From: Vibrionaceae bacterium
Lineage (GTDB): Bacteria; Pseudomonadota; Gammaproteobacteria; Enterobacterales; Vibrionaceae
Length of the DNA stretch: 64,000 bases
Assembly: GCA_018222805.1 (NCBI GenBank)
Contig: JAAEZQ010000009.1
Coordinates: 1 to 64,000 of the forward strand
Direction: 5' to 3'
Part shown: one piece after another, positions 46,733 to 57,406 of the stretch
Numbering within the stretch: the stretch's first letter is position 1
How the letters are laid out: each line of letters opens with the position of its first letter
The notes under the pieces: generated by a model
The model's input: only the letters and a program-made list of their open reading frames with translations
Databases searched by the model: none
Told to the model about the DNA's origin: nothing
Made by a program: the position numbers and the translations under genes

Positions 46733-48256
46733 TTGAAAATAAAGCGATTTTTTGCCAAAGACATGCGAACAGCTCTGCTCCAAGTGAAAGCGGAGTTGGG
46801 TGCGGAAGCGGTAATCATGTCGAATAAGAAAGTGACTGGCGGGGTAGCTATCGTGGCAGCGATCGATAGTGAATCCAATCCTCCGTCTTCAAAAAATGCT
46901 TCTGTGCAATTTAATCGCGGTGCATCTCAACCGAATCGCTACAACGAACATCGCCAAATGTCATCATCAACATCTGAACGTTTTCAGGATCGCAGCTTAG
47001 ATGAAGATAAAATCAGTCTGCGTAGCAATCAATCCGGTTTTCACGAAAAAACAGGCTCAATGACGCAGCGATTTGCGAGCATGCTTAAGCATTACAGTGG
47101 CAGTGCGGATGACTCGGATGAGCATGTTGCTGAAAATGAAGATTCACTGTCAGCATTGCTAAAACGTCAAAACAAGCAACGTGATGGAAAAAATCAAGAG
47201 AAGTCAGTACCATATCAACCCGATTCTCCTTTGGCAAAGCTGATTGCTCAAGATGACCGCTTTGAGCGTCCAAAGCCAAAATTAGATCCAACGCGGTATG
47301 ATCGTCGCAGGCCCTCAGATGCCAGTGATGAGCCAGCAGCTGAACTGGAAAATATGCGCGAAGAGATGACATCAATTCGACGCCTTTTGGAGCATCAGGT
47401 TTCGGGGTTGATGTGGCAGGAAGTCGAACGCCGTGAACCGCTAAGAGCCATGCTGATCAAGCGATTAGAGCGGATGGGGGTGTCTCCGGAATTAGCGGAT
47501 CAGATGGCATGTTATATCCCAGAAGATACCAAACCGGCTCGAGCGTGGAAGGCGTTACTTTCACTCGTTGCGGATCAAATCCATATTCCTAAGCAAGATA
47601 TTTTAAAGCGCGGTGGTGTAGTTGCATTGCTTGGTCCAACAGGTGTCGGTAAAACCACAACAGTGGCAAAGTTGGCGGCTCGGGCTGCGATGGAATATGG
47701 TGCCGACAATGTGGCGCTGGTAACAACAGATACTTATCGTATCGGTGCGCATGAGCAGCTCTCTATTTATGGAAGAATTATGGGTTGCCCCGTAAGAGTT
47801 GCTAAAGATTCTAAAGAGTTAGCCGATGTAATATATCAGCTACGAAACAGAAGATTGATTTTGGTCGATACGGCAGGGATGGGACAACGAGATGTGAGGC
47901 TGACTGAGCAACTCGATACCCTGATGCAAGAGAGCGGAGAAGTGATACACAGCTACCTTGTTTTGCCAGCTACCGCACAACGTCGCGTTCTTCAAGAAAC
48001 GCTGGATCACTTCCGACGCATACCTTTGTCCGGTTGTATAATGACGAAATTGGATGAATCCCTGAGCTTAGGTGAATTCATCAGTGTGGTGATTCAAAAT
48101 GCACTGCCAGTGGCTTACATTGCCAATGGTCAGCGCGTACCAGAAGACATTGTGATAGCACAACCAAAATATATGCTTGCGAAAGCAAATGAACTGTTAG
48201 AGAAGTCGATAGAGAACGAACCTCACTTTTGGAACAGTGACAGTGAAGGACTCTAA
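46733..48256 (+). CDS. flhF: SRP-like GTPase FlhF, polar flagellum placement
   Basis: A 507-residue protein that marks the pole where the flagellum forms. The B domain (about 1-200) is divergent and charged. The NG GTPase domain has Walker A GPTGVGKT at 301-308, then DTYRIGAHEQL and DTAGMGQRD. The start is TTG at 46733, fixed by the conserved MKIKRFFAKDMR opening. The ribosome site is weak, which may keep FlhF low; FlhF and FlhG levels together set flagellar number. Confidence 0.94.
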   Translation: MKIKRFFAKDMRTALLQVKAELGAEAVIMSNKKVTGGVAIVAAIDSESNPPSSKNASVQFNRGASQPNRYNEHRQMSSSTSERFQDRSLDEDKISLRSNQSGFHEKTGSMTQRFASMLKHYSGSADDSDEHVAENEDSLSALLKRQNKQRDGKNQEKSVPYQPDSPLAKLIAQDDRFERPKPKLDPTRYDRRRPSDASDEPAAELENMREEMTSIRRLLEHQVSGLMWQEVERREPLRAMLIKRLERMGVSPELADQMACYIPEDTKPARAWKALLSLVADQIHIPKQDILKRGGVVALLGPTGVGKTTTVAKLAARAAMEYGADNVALVTTDTYRIGAHEQLSIYGRIMGCPVRVAKDSKELADVIYQLRNRRLILVDTAGMGQRDVRLTEQLDTLMQESGEVIHSYLVLPATAQRRVLQETLDHFRRIPLSGCIMTKLDESLSLGEFISVVIQNALPVAYIANGQRVPEDIVIAQPKYMLAKANELLEKSIENEPHFWNSDSEGL

Positions 48257-48270
48257 GGCGGCAGATTACT

Positions 48271-49158
48271 ATGACTGAGAATATGATACACGATCAAGCA
48301 AGCGGCCTCCGTCGCTTAACACAGCCATCATTAACCAAAGTAATTGCTGTTACTGGTGGTAAAGGTGGTGTGGGTAAATCAAATGTAACTTTAGGCTTGG
48401 CGATCTCTATGGCTCGTCAAGGCAAGAAGGTAATGGTTCTCGACGCTGACTTAGGGCTAGCTAATGTTGACGTAATGCTCGGTATTCGTGCAAAGCGTAA
48501 CTTAGGGCATGTTCTCGCTGGGGAATGTGAGCTAAAAGATGCGATTGTTGAAGGCCCTTATGGAATTAAGATCATTCCGGCCACATCTGGCTTGCAGAGC
48601 ATGACAGAGCTTTCTCATTCACAACATGCTGGACTTATTCGTGCGTTTGGCAGTCTTGAAGATGAAATGGACATCTTGCTGATTGATACCGCGGCAGGTA
48701 TTTCAGACATGGTTATCTGTTTCTCGCGCGCAGCCCAAGATGTGGTCGTGGTCGTGTGTGATGAGCCGACTTCCATTACTGATGCATACGCATTAATTAA
48801 GCTGTTGAGTAAAGAGCATCAGGTTCAACGCTTTAAAGTGGTAGCAAATATGGTTCGAAGCTACCGTGAAGGTCGCGAATTGTTTGCAAAACTGACGCTT
48901 GTCACAGAGCGATTTTTGAATGTAAGTCTTGAGCTGGTCGCCTGTATTCCTTTAGATGATAAAGTACGCCAGGCGGTTAAACGCCAGAGAATTGTTGTAG
49001 ACGCGTTCCCTCGCTCTCCAGCTGCCTTAGCGATCAGTGCGTTAGCAAATAAAGCATTAACATGGCCTATACCAAAAACACCAAGTGGACACTTGGAGTT
49101 TTTTGTCGAAAGGCTTCTAAATCGTAGCGAATTCACAGAGGATCCATTTGGTGAATAA
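48271..49158 (+). CDS. flhG: MinD-like ATPase FlhG (FleN), flagellar number control
   Basis: A 295-residue ParA/MinD ATPase. The deviant Walker A TGGKGGVGKS is at 28-37, followed by DADLGLANVD and DTAAGIS. In vibrios FlhG limits flagella to one per cell by opposing FlhF and FlrA. Its end overlaps the fliA start by eight bases. Confidence 0.95.
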   Translation: MTENMIHDQASGLRRLTQPSLTKVIAVTGGKGGVGKSNVTLGLAISMARQGKKVMVLDADLGLANVDVMLGIRAKRNLGHVLAGECELKDAIVEGPYGIKIIPATSGLQSMTELSHSQHAGLIRAFGSLEDEMDILLIDTAAGISDMVICFSRAAQDVVVVVCDEPTSITDAYALIKLLSKEHQVQRFKVVANMVRSYREGRELFAKLTLVTERFLNVSLELVACIPLDDKVRQAVKRQRIVVDAFPRSPAALAISALANKALTWPIPKTPSGHLEFFVERLLNRSEFTEDPFGE

Positions 49159-49885
49159 TGCAGTAACCTACGATCAACGCGGGAAAGTGAACAGTCAACA
49201 GGCGTTCATAGAACGTTATTCTGTGTTGGTTAAGCGTATTGCTCATCACCTTTTAGGCCGCTTACCGCCGAGTGTTCAGGTAGAGGATTTAATCCAGGCC
49301 GGCATGATCGGCCTTATCGAAGCTCAGCAGAATTATGACGGCACGAAAGGTGCGAGCTTTGAAACCTATGCTGGTATCCGTATTCGCGGTGCAATGTTAG
49401 ATGACATGCGCAAAGGCGATTGGGTACCACGTTCGGTTCATAAAAATAATCGTGAAATTAATCAAGCGATCGCAGCGCTGGAAGGCATTCTGAACCGTGA
49501 TCCGACGGATTCAGAAGTGGCTGCACATCTAGAAATGACTCTGGATCAATATCATAGTGCACTAACCGATATAAACTGCTCGAAGTTAGTCGGAATTGAG
49601 GATTTAGGCGTTTCAGATGATGTGATTTCACCGGCTGATGAGAGTGATAACAGCAACCCATTTAAAGGTGTGGCTGATGAATCTTTTCGTAAGGCACTGA
49701 TTGAATCAATAAAACAGCTTCCAGAGCGTGAAGCGTTGGTACTTTCGCTTTATTATGACGAAGAACTTAATTTAAAAGAGATTGGCGATGTGTTGGGCGT
49801 AAGCGAATCTCGCGTAAGTCAAATATTGAGTCAATCGATGCAACGTTTACGCACCAAGCTAAGTGCGTGGACACAAAATAATTAA
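49151..49885 (+). CDS. fliA: Flagellar sigma factor sigma-28
   Basis: A 244-residue sigma factor. Region 2 contains VEDLIQAGMIGLIEA, and region 4 contains LNLKEIGDVLGVSESRVSQI. It transcribes the late flagellin genes, whose TAAA-N15-GCCGATAA sites are in this same window. I prefer GTG 49151, with GAGGA eight bases before; TTG 49148 is adjacent. Presumably held back by FlgM, encoded elsewhere. Confidence 0.95.
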   Translation: MNNAVTYDQRGKVNSQQAFIERYSVLVKRIAHHLLGRLPPSVQVEDLIQAGMIGLIEAQQNYDGTKGASFETYAGIRIRGAMLDDMRKGDWVPRSVHKNNREINQAIAALEGILNRDPTDSEVAAHLEMTLDQYHSALTDINCSKLVGIEDLGVSDDVISPADESDNSNPFKGVADESFRKALIESIKQLPEREALVLSLYYDEELNLKEIGDVLGVSESRVSQILSQSMQRLRTKLSAWTQNN

Positions 49886-49918
49886 AAACACTGACTTTAC
49901 GATTCAGTGGAGGCAATT

Positions 49919-50299
49919 TTGAATAAAAACATGAAGATCCTTATTGTTGATGATTTCTCAACAATGCGCCGTATTGTTAAAAACCTACTTCGTGATTTGG
50001 GTTTCAATAACACTCAAGAAGCGGACGACGGTTTAACTGCATTACCAATGCTGAAAAAAGGTGACTTCGATTTTGTGGTAACTGACTGGAATATGCCGGG
50101 TATGCAAGGCATCGATTTGCTTAGACATATCCGAGCAGATGCTGAGCTTAAGCACCTTCCTGTTCTTATGATCACGGCTGAAGCGAAACGCGAGCAGATC
50201 ATCGAAGCAGCTCAAGCTGGTGTTAATGGCTACATTGTTAAGCCTTTTACCGCTGCTACATTAAAAGAAAAACTAGATAAAATTTTCGAGCGTTTATAA
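49919..50299 (+). CDS. cheY: Chemotaxis response regulator CheY
   Basis: A single-domain receiver with the Asp11-Asp12 pair, phospho-Asp56 in TDWNMPG, Thr in MITAEAKRE, and Lys in IVKPF. It binds FliM to change rotation direction. GGAGG at 49909-49913 points to TTG at 49919 (126 residues). GTG at 49907 (130 residues) would place the ribosome site inside the gene, and ATG 49931 is too far away. Confidence 0.92.
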   Translation: MNKNMKILIVDDFSTMRRIVKNLLRDLGFNNTQEADDGLTALPMLKKGDFDFVVTDWNMPGMQGIDLLRHIRADAELKHLPVLMITAEAKREQIIEAAQAGVNGYIVKPFTAATLKEKLDKIFERL

Positions 50300-50319
50300 C
50301 TCTCTTTCTCTTTGTTATC

Positions 50320-50362
50320 CGAGTCATTCATACAAAATATAACATACTGACTAAATGACTCG
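50320..50362 (+). other. Hairpin between cheY and cheZ
   Basis: CGAGTCATT pairs perfectly with AATGACTCG over a 25-base AT-rich loop. No T tract. It may stabilise or process the message between the two genes. Confidence 0.4.
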
Positions 50363-50415
50363 TTTAACCTTTCCCAAAGCGACAAGAAGAACTAAACGTA
50401 AAGGGTCTATTCAGA

Positions 50416-51156
50416 ATGATCTCACTAGAGCAGGCGAAGTCGCTCGTTCACATGTTAGAGAACGGGCAACAAGAACAAGCCAATATGCTCGTTGCCTCGT
50501 TATATGAAGGCGCTGAGAATCCAATGCTTCAAGAAATTGGAGCGTTAACTCGCGATCTTCACGATTCACTCAAGCAGTTCAACCTCGATCAACGCATGAC
50601 CGAAATTGCGAAAGATGAAATCCCGGATGCAAGGGATCGTCTGAACTATGTGATCGAGAAAACGGAGCTGGCAGCGAACAAAACGATGGATGCAGTCGAT
50701 TGCTGTCTTCCTATCGCTGATAACTTGCATGACGGGCTCCTGCAAGTCCGTCCTCAATGGAATGAACTGATGCGTGGCCGTATTGAGTTAAGCGAGTTCA
50801 AATCACTTTGTTATCGTATCGACAAGTTATTGGTTCAGGTCGAAGGCGACAGCACTGAACTGCGCGGCCAATTGACCGAAATTCTCATGGCACAAGACTT
50901 CCAAGACTTAACAGGCCAAATCATTCGCCGTGTTATCACGCTAGTGAATGAAGTTGAAGGCCGTTTAGTAGATATCCTCACCGTATTCTCTGGTAATAAA
51001 CTAGAAGAGCAGGCTCAAGTTTTTGAAACTTCGGCAGATAAAAAGGGTAAACCATCTAGTGAAGCCGAGGGCCCGATTCTTCATCCTGAACTGAGAGAAG
51101 ATGCGGTTTCATCGCAGGACGAAGTCGATGACTTGTTGTCCAGTCTTGGATTTTAA
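50416..51156 (+). CDS. cheZ: CheY-P phosphatase CheZ
   Basis: A 246-residue helical protein. The catalytic segment LTEILMAQDFQDLTGQIIRRV contains the active-site Gln in DFQDLTGQ. The C-terminal DEVDDLLSSLGF is the CheY-binding tail. It is followed by cheA after nine bases. Confidence 0.94.
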   Translation: MISLEQAKSLVHMLENGQQEQANMLVASLYEGAENPMLQEIGALTRDLHDSLKQFNLDQRMTEIAKDEIPDARDRLNYVIEKTELAANKTMDAVDCCLPIADNLHDGLLQVRPQWNELMRGRIELSEFKSLCYRIDKLLVQVEGDSTELRGQLTEILMAQDFQDLTGQIIRRVITLVNEVEGRLVDILTVFSGNKLEEQAQVFETSADKKGKPSSEAEGPILHPELREDAVSSQDEVDDLLSSLGF

Positions 51157-51165
51157 AGGTAACGT

Positions 51166-53355
51166 ATGAGCTACGATTTAGACGAAGATATTCTGCACGA
51201 CTTTCTCATTGAAGCTGGGGAAATTCTAGAGCTGCTTTCCGAGCAGTTAGTAGAACTGGAAAATAACCCAGAAGACAAAGATTTACTCAATGCTATTTTC
51301 CGTGGGTTCCATACTGTAAAAGGCGGTGCTGGCTTCCTTTCATTAGCTGAGCTGGTGGATACTTGCCATGGTGCGGAGAACGTGTTCGACGTATTGCGTA
51401 ATGGTCAACGCTCAGTAACGCCAAGTCTGATGGATACCATGCTTAAAGCGCTGGATACGGTCAATACTCAATTCCAGTCTGTACAAGAGCGCGAAGTGCC
51501 TGATGCTGCTGACCCATCTCTTCTTGCTGAGCTACACCGCTTGTGTAAGCCGGAATCAGAGTGTGAGACAGTGATAAGCGCTATTGAAGAGCTTGCCATT
51601 CCTTCAGAGCCAGTAATTCCAGAGCAAGAGCTCGCAGAGTCCACTGTTGGTTCAAGTATTGGTTCTGTAGACGAAATTACTCAAGACGAATTTGAAAAAC
51701 TGTTGGATGAGTTACATGGTAAAGGCAGTGCACCGGGTGTCTCTAAATCTGAGCCTTCTAAACCAACGCAAGCAAACTCTGCAGTCAGTGATAGCGGTGA
51801 TATAACCGACGACGAGTTTGAACGTCTTTTGGATGAACTGCATGGTTTCGGCAAAAGCCCATCGTCGTCGATTTCTGTACCAGTTGAACCACCAAAGTCC
51901 CCTGAACCATTAGCTCCGGTCAGTACTTCACCATTGACAGATAACGATAGCGATCTGATGACGGATGAAGAGTTCGAGAAACTTCTGGATGAACTGCATG
52001 GTACGGGCAAAGGACCATCGGTTGACGAGCTCGATATGGCGACAAAGCCGGCTTCTGCCAATGTAGTGCCCGAAGTGCCAAAGGAACCAACAACACCGAC
52101 ACCACAGCCAGTTGCCAAACCAGTCGCGGTGAAGGAAGAAGCCAAAGCCTCGGCACCTGTGGTCAAGAAACCACAAGCAGACGCGACAGTGCGCGTGGAT
52201 ACCTCAACGCTTGATACCATTATGAACATGGTGGGTGAGCTGGTATTGGTCCGTAACCGCCTATTAAGTCTTGGACTTAACAGCAACGATGAAGAAATGT
52301 CGAAAGCCGTCGCGAATTTAGACGTTGTGACGGCCGATCTGCAAGGTGCGGTAATGAAAACGCGCATGCAACCAATCAAAAAAGTGTTTGGCCGATTCCC
52401 GCGTGTTGTTCGCGATTTGGCGCGTAACCTGAATAAAGACATCGTGCTGGAAATGCGTGGCGAAGAGACGGATCTGGATAAAAACTTGGTTGAAGCTTTG
52501 GCCGATCCATTGATCCACTTGGTACGTAACTCGGTAGACCATGGCATTGAAATGCCAGATGAGCGCGTAAACGCGGGTAAATCACGTACTGGTAAAGTGA
52601 TCCTTTCTGCGTCTCAGGAAGGGGATCATATTGAACTGGCGATCGTCGATGACGGTGGCGGTATGGACCCAAACAAGCTTCGTGGTATCGCCGTTAAACG
52701 CGGTATGATGGATGAAGATGCCGCAGCTCGCTTGACCGATAAAGAGTGTTTCAACCTCATCTTTGCGCCTGGATTCTCAAGTAAAGATAAAATTTCTGAT
52801 ATCTCAGGTCGAGGCGTTGGTATGGATGTGGTGAAAACTGCCATCAATACCCTCAATGGTTCAATCGATATCGATTCTGAGCTTGGTAAAGGCACCAAAA
52901 TTACCATCAAAGTACCGCTTACGCTGGCTATCTTACCGACTCTGATGGTTGGCGTTGGTGGTCATCCGTTCGCGTTACCTTTGGCATCGGTGAATGAAAT
53001 CTTCCATTTAGATTTAAGCCGTACGAACGTAGTAGATGGTCAGCTCACGATTATTGTTCGTGATAAATCTATTCCATTGTTCTATCTGCAAAACTGGCTG
53101 GCGGCTAAGTCTCCACGAGTTCAGGAGCGTACTGGTCATGGTCATGTTGTCATCGTTCAAATAGGCAGCCAACGAGTTGGCTTTGTTGTCGATACTCTTA
53201 TCGGGCAAGAAGAAGTGGTGATCAAACCACTGGATAAACTATTGCAAGGTACGCCGGGTATGGCGGGCGCGACTATCACTAGTGACGGTCACATCGCATT
53301 GATTCTTGATGTGCCTGATTTACTAACGCGATACGCATCGGCTTCACGTATTTAA
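51166..53355 (+). CDS. cheA: Chemotaxis histidine kinase CheA
   Basis: A 729-residue kinase. The P1 domain carries phospho-His49 in FHTVKGGAGF. The P3 dimer, P4 kinase (NSVDHGIE, DDGGGMD, GRGVGMDVV) and P5 CheW-like domains run from about residue 345 to the end. In place of a normal P2 there is a long linker with three copies of a DEFEKLLDELHG-type motif at residues 171-185, 213-227 and 265-279. In vibrios this linker region contains the site bound by ParP. Confidence 0.95.
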   Translation: MSYDLDEDILHDFLIEAGEILELLSEQLVELENNPEDKDLLNAIFRGFHTVKGGAGFLSLAELVDTCHGAENVFDVLRNGQRSVTPSLMDTMLKALDTVNTQFQSVQEREVPDAADPSLLAELHRLCKPESECETVISAIEELAIPSEPVIPEQELAESTVGSSIGSVDEITQDEFEKLLDELHGKGSAPGVSKSEPSKPTQANSAVSDSGDITDDEFERLLDELHGFGKSPSSSISVPVEPPKSPEPLAPVSTSPLTDNDSDLMTDEEFEKLLDELHGTGKGPSVDELDMATKPASANVVPEVPKEPTTPTPQPVAKPVAVKEEAKASAPVVKKPQADATVRVDTSTLDTIMNMVGELVLVRNRLLSLGLNSNDEEMSKAVANLDVVTADLQGAVMKTRMQPIKKVFGRFPRVVRDLARNLNKDIVLEMRGEETDLDKNLVEALADPLIHLVRNSVDHGIEMPDERVNAGKSRTGKVILSASQEGDHIELAIVDDGGGMDPNKLRGIAVKRGMMDEDAAARLTDKECFNLIFAPGFSSKDKISDISGRGVGMDVVKTAINTLNGSIDIDSELGKGTKITIKVPLTLAILPTLMVGVGGHPFALPLASVNEIFHLDLSRTNVVDGQLTIIVRDKSIPLFYLQNWLAAKSPRVQERTGHGHVVIVQIGSQRVGFVVDTLIGQEEVVIKPLDKLLQGTPGMAGATITSDGHIALILDVPDLLTRYASASRI

Positions 53356-53384
53356 TCGAAGCGGACGTTTAGAAAAGGAATAAA

Positions 53385-54494
53385 ATGGCGATTAAAGTAC
53401 TAGTCGTTGATGATTCAAGTTTTTTCCGTCGTCGCGTGAGCGAAATCATCAACTCAGAATCGCGCCTAGAGGTGATTGACGTTGCGGTGAATGGCAGAGA
53501 AGCGGTAGAAAAGGCTAAATTGCTCAAGCCTGACGTCATCACCATGGATATTGAAATGCCCGTGATGGACGGCATCACGGCAGTTCGTGAAATCATGGCT
53601 GCGTCTCCGACACCAATCCTGATGTTTTCGTCACTGACTCATGATGGAGCGAAAGCAACGCTGGATGCGCTCGATGCAGGCGCTCTGGATTTCTTACCGA
53701 AAAAATTCGAAGACATCGCGCGCAATCGTGATGAAGCGGTATCGCTACTTCAGCAACGCGTCATCCAGATTGCGTCCAAGCGAGCTTTCTTACGTCGTCC
53801 TGTTGCACGGACATCTTCGGTGGCAACAACGTCAACTCGACCACTTGCAACGCGCGATCCGAGTCTGGTTACACCCACGTCTCGTTCTGCGACGGCGAAG
53901 TATCGCGCATCAGGTAAAAGATATCAGCTAACGGCCATCGGCACGTCTACTGGTGGCCCTGTAGCACTGCAAAATATTTTGACGCATTTGCCAGTGAATT
54001 ATCCGCATCCGATTGTGCTTATTCAGCATATGCCTGCAACCTTTACAGCTGCATTTGCCAGTCGCCTGAATACCTTGTGCAAGATTCAAGTTAAAGAAGC
54101 GCAAGACGGTGACGTATTACAAGCGGGCGTGGCGTATCTCGCTCCTGGAGGTAAACAGATGATGGTCGATGGACGAGCAGGTGTTGCTCGACTGCGCATT
54201 ATTGATGGCGGTGATCGAATGAACTACAAACCGTGTGTCGATGTTACCTTTGGCTCTGCTGCAAAAGTGTACGGAGATAAAGTGCTCTCGTTAGTGTTGA
54301 CCGGTATGGGCGCAGATGGCCGCGAAGGTGCACGCATGTTGAAGTCAGCAGGTTCTACGATTTGGGCACAAGATGAAGAGAGTTGTGTGGTTTACGGTAT
54401 GCCTCAGGCAGTCGCGAAAGTGGGCATCTCCTCTGAAGATTTGCCTCTAGACCGCATTGCTGAGCGCATGCTGGTGGAAGTGGGGTTAGCGTAG
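53385..54494 (+). CDS. cheB: Chemotaxis methylesterase/glutamine deamidase CheB
   Basis: A 369-residue protein. The receiver has phospho-Asp55. After a linker of about 45 residues the methylesterase domain has the catalytic Ser in GTSTGGP, His in QHMPATFT and Asp in [10 protein letters not shown]. It removes methyl groups from chemoreceptors. AGGAA precedes the ATG. Confidence 0.95.
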   Translation: MAIKVLVVDDSSFFRRRVSEIINSESRLEVIDVAVNGREAVEKAKLLKPDVITMDIEMPVMDGITAVREIMAASPTPILMFSSLTHDGAKATLDALDAGALDFLPKKFEDIARNRDEAVSLLQQRVIQIASKRAFLRRPVARTSSVATTSTRPLATRDPSLVTPTSRSATAKYRASGKRYQLTAIGTSTGGPVALQNILTHLPVNYPHPIVLIQHMPATFTAAFASRLNTLCKIQVKEAQDGDVLQAGVAYLAPGGKQMMVDGRAGVARLRIIDGGDRMNYKPCVDVTFGSAAKVYGDKVLSLVLTGMGADGREGARMLKSAGSTIWAQDEESCVVYGMPQAVAKVGISSEDLPLDRIAERMLVEVGLA

Positions 54495-54502
54495 GATAGA
54501 TC

Positions 54503-55271
54503 ATGATCGTTTGGAGTGTAGCTAACCAAAAAGGTGGGGTAGGTAAAACCACCACAACAGTGACATTAGCCGGTCTTTTAAGTCAGAAAGGCCATCGTGT
54601 GCTCATGGTCGATACCGATCCGCATGGTTCACTTACGACTTATCTCGGTTATGACTCTGATAACGTGGCATCAAGCTTATTTGAACTCTTTCAGCTTAAG
54701 ACCTTCACGCATGAAACTGTAAAGCCGTTGATTCTTAAAACTGAACTGGACGGTATGGACATCATTCCTGCCCACATGTCCCTTGCGACGCTGGATCGCG
54801 TGATGGGAAACCGTAGTGGTATGGGACTGATACTCAAGCGCGCGCTTAAAGCGGTTTCTCAAGATTATGATTATGTGTTGATTGACTGTCCGCCAATACT
54901 TGGTGTGATGATGGTTAATGCACTTGCTGCAAGTGACCGTATTTTGATCCCGGTTCAGACAGAGTTTCTGGCGATGAAAGGTCTTGAGCGTATGATGCGC
55001 ACTTTGAGCATCATGAAAAAATCACGCCCGGGTGGTTTCAAAGTCACGATAGTGCCAACCATGTACGACAAGCGCACCCGAGCTTCATTGCAGACGCTGA
55101 CTCAACTGAAACAGGACTACCCGAATCAGGTATGGTCATCTGCAGTTCCGATCGATACGAAGTTTCGTGATGCGAGCTTGAAGCATCTACCCGTTTCGCA
55201 CTTTGCATCAGGCAGTCGCGGTGTCTTTGCTTATAAGCAGTTACTGATTTATCTGGAGAGGTTAGCGCTTG

Positions 55272-55279
<8 letters not shown>
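54503..55279 (+). CDS. parC: ParA-like ATPase ParC, polar array placement
   Basis: A 258-residue ATPase with Walker A KGGVGKT at residues 10-16 and DTDPHGSLT. It is Soj-like but chemotaxis-linked. The position between cheB and a CheW-domain gene identifies it as ParC of vibrios, which carries chemotaxis arrays to new poles. It overlaps parP by eight bases. Confidence 0.9.
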
Positions 55280-56276
<997 letters not shown>

Positions 56277-56311
56277 AATTAAGTCGGGAACGACATTAAC
56301 GAGGATTAACT

Positions 56312-56806
56312 ATGTCTCAAGCTTTTGAAGTTGAAGTGAAGAAAGATGCCACAAATGACGAAGTTCTTCAGTGGGTGACGTTCCAGCTAGAGGAAGAAAC
56401 ATACGGCATTAACGTAATGCAGGTGCGTGAAGTTCTACGTTACACCGAAATTGCGCCAGTGCCAGGTGCGCCAGATTACGTATTAGGCATTATCAATCTG
56501 CGTGGTAATGTCGTTACCGTTATCGATACCCGTTCTCGCTTCGGTCTGGTGGAAGGTGAAGTGACCGATAATACACGTATTATTGTGATTGAATCTGAGC
56601 GTCAGGTGATTGGTATTCTGGTCGACAGCGTTGCAGAAGTGGTTTACCTACGTTCTTCTGAGATCGATACTACCCCTTCTGTTGGTACTGACGAGAGTGC
56701 GAAGTTCATTCAAGGCGTTAGCAATCGTGATGGCAAGCTTCTTATCCTGGTTGATTTGAACAAGTTATTAACTGAAGACGAATGGGATGACATGGCTCAT
56801 CTATAA
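56312..56806 (+). CDS. cheW: Chemotaxis coupling protein CheW
   Basis: A 164-residue scaffold protein linking receptors to CheA. The family core includes YGINVMQVREVLRYTEIAPVPGAPDYVLGIINLRG, seen at about residues 31-65 (given here only as location), and VDLNKLL near the end. GAGG precedes the ATG. Confidence 0.95.
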   Translation: MSQAFEVEVKKDATNDEVLQWVTFQLEEETYGINVMQVREVLRYTEIAPVPGAPDYVLGIINLRGNVVTVIDTRSRFGLVEGEVTDNTRIIVIESERQVIGILVDSVAEVVYLRSSEIDTTPSVGTDESAKFIQGVSNRDGKLLILVDLNKLLTEDEWDDMAHL

Positions 56807-56814
56807 TTGGTTGA

Positions 56815-57306
56815 ATGATCATGGCTGAAGTGAATTTTTTATCTGTACCCTTCATCGCTGGTGGTGTCGCTTTTATTGTGCTCGCACTGCTCGTTTTGCA
56901 ACTGCGTATTCGCTTTAGTGTGCAAAAGAAAATTGACCAGCAGCGTGCGCAAGCTCGTCAAGCTGATAAAGAAGTACAAAAACTGAGCAAGCAGTTGCTG
57001 GAAATTCGCTCTGTGGTTGTTGGCTTAGGGCAAAAGGTCACAGAGCAGCAAGATATTATCCAGCACCTGAACGAGCGCATCCGAGAGCTGGAACATGCTG
57101 ATACGGATGGGCGTTTGTATAGCCGGGCCTCTAAAATGGTTCAACTGGGTGCGGATATTAACGAGTTGATCGAAGAGTGCGAATTACCCAAAGCAGAAGC
57201 TGAACTAATGCTATCGCTCCAGAAAAAACTGGCTGGTAAAGAGAAAATTCCGCCACTCAGCGGTCGACCTTCTGAAGCCTCAAGTTATCCATCATACGGA
57301 AGATGA
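56815..57306 (+). CDS. DUF2802 membrane coiled-coil protein
   Basis: A 163-residue protein (161 from ATG 56821). One N-terminal membrane segment (about 10-25), then a long coiled coil (about 35-95), then a conserved helical segment (SKMVQLGADINELIEECELP). DUF2802, function unknown. It follows cheW by eight bases and ends the chemotaxis unit, so a flagellar or array-linked role is an inference from position only. Confidence 0.75.
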   Translation: MIMAEVNFLSVPFIAGGVAFIVLALLVLQLRIRFSVQKKIDQQRAQARQADKEVQKLSKQLLEIRSVVVGLGQKVTEQQDIIQHLNERIRELEHADTDGRLYSRASKMVQLGADINELIEECELPKAEAELMLSLQKKLAGKEKIPPLSGRPSEASSYPSYGR

Positions 57307-57315
57307 CGTCAGAGT

Positions 57316-57342
57316 AAAAAAGAAGCTTCGGCTTCTTTTTTT
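57316..57342 (+). terminator. Terminator ending the flagellar/chemotaxis locus
   Basis: AAAAAAGAAGC pairs with GCTTCTTTTTT around a TTCG tetraloop, with a seven-T tail. Confidence 0.95.
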
Positions 57343-57406
57343 ATCCAGAGCCCCCAACGGTTAGTTTTGCCTCTTATTAATTTAAGGTCCCATCCCAATT
57401 ACCCTA

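Noticed and set aside
51681..52547. 288-codon open frame antisense to cheA
   Set aside because: Ser/Thr-rich low-complexity translation opposite the cheA repeat region, no ribosome site and no family signature; a shadow of biased codon use.
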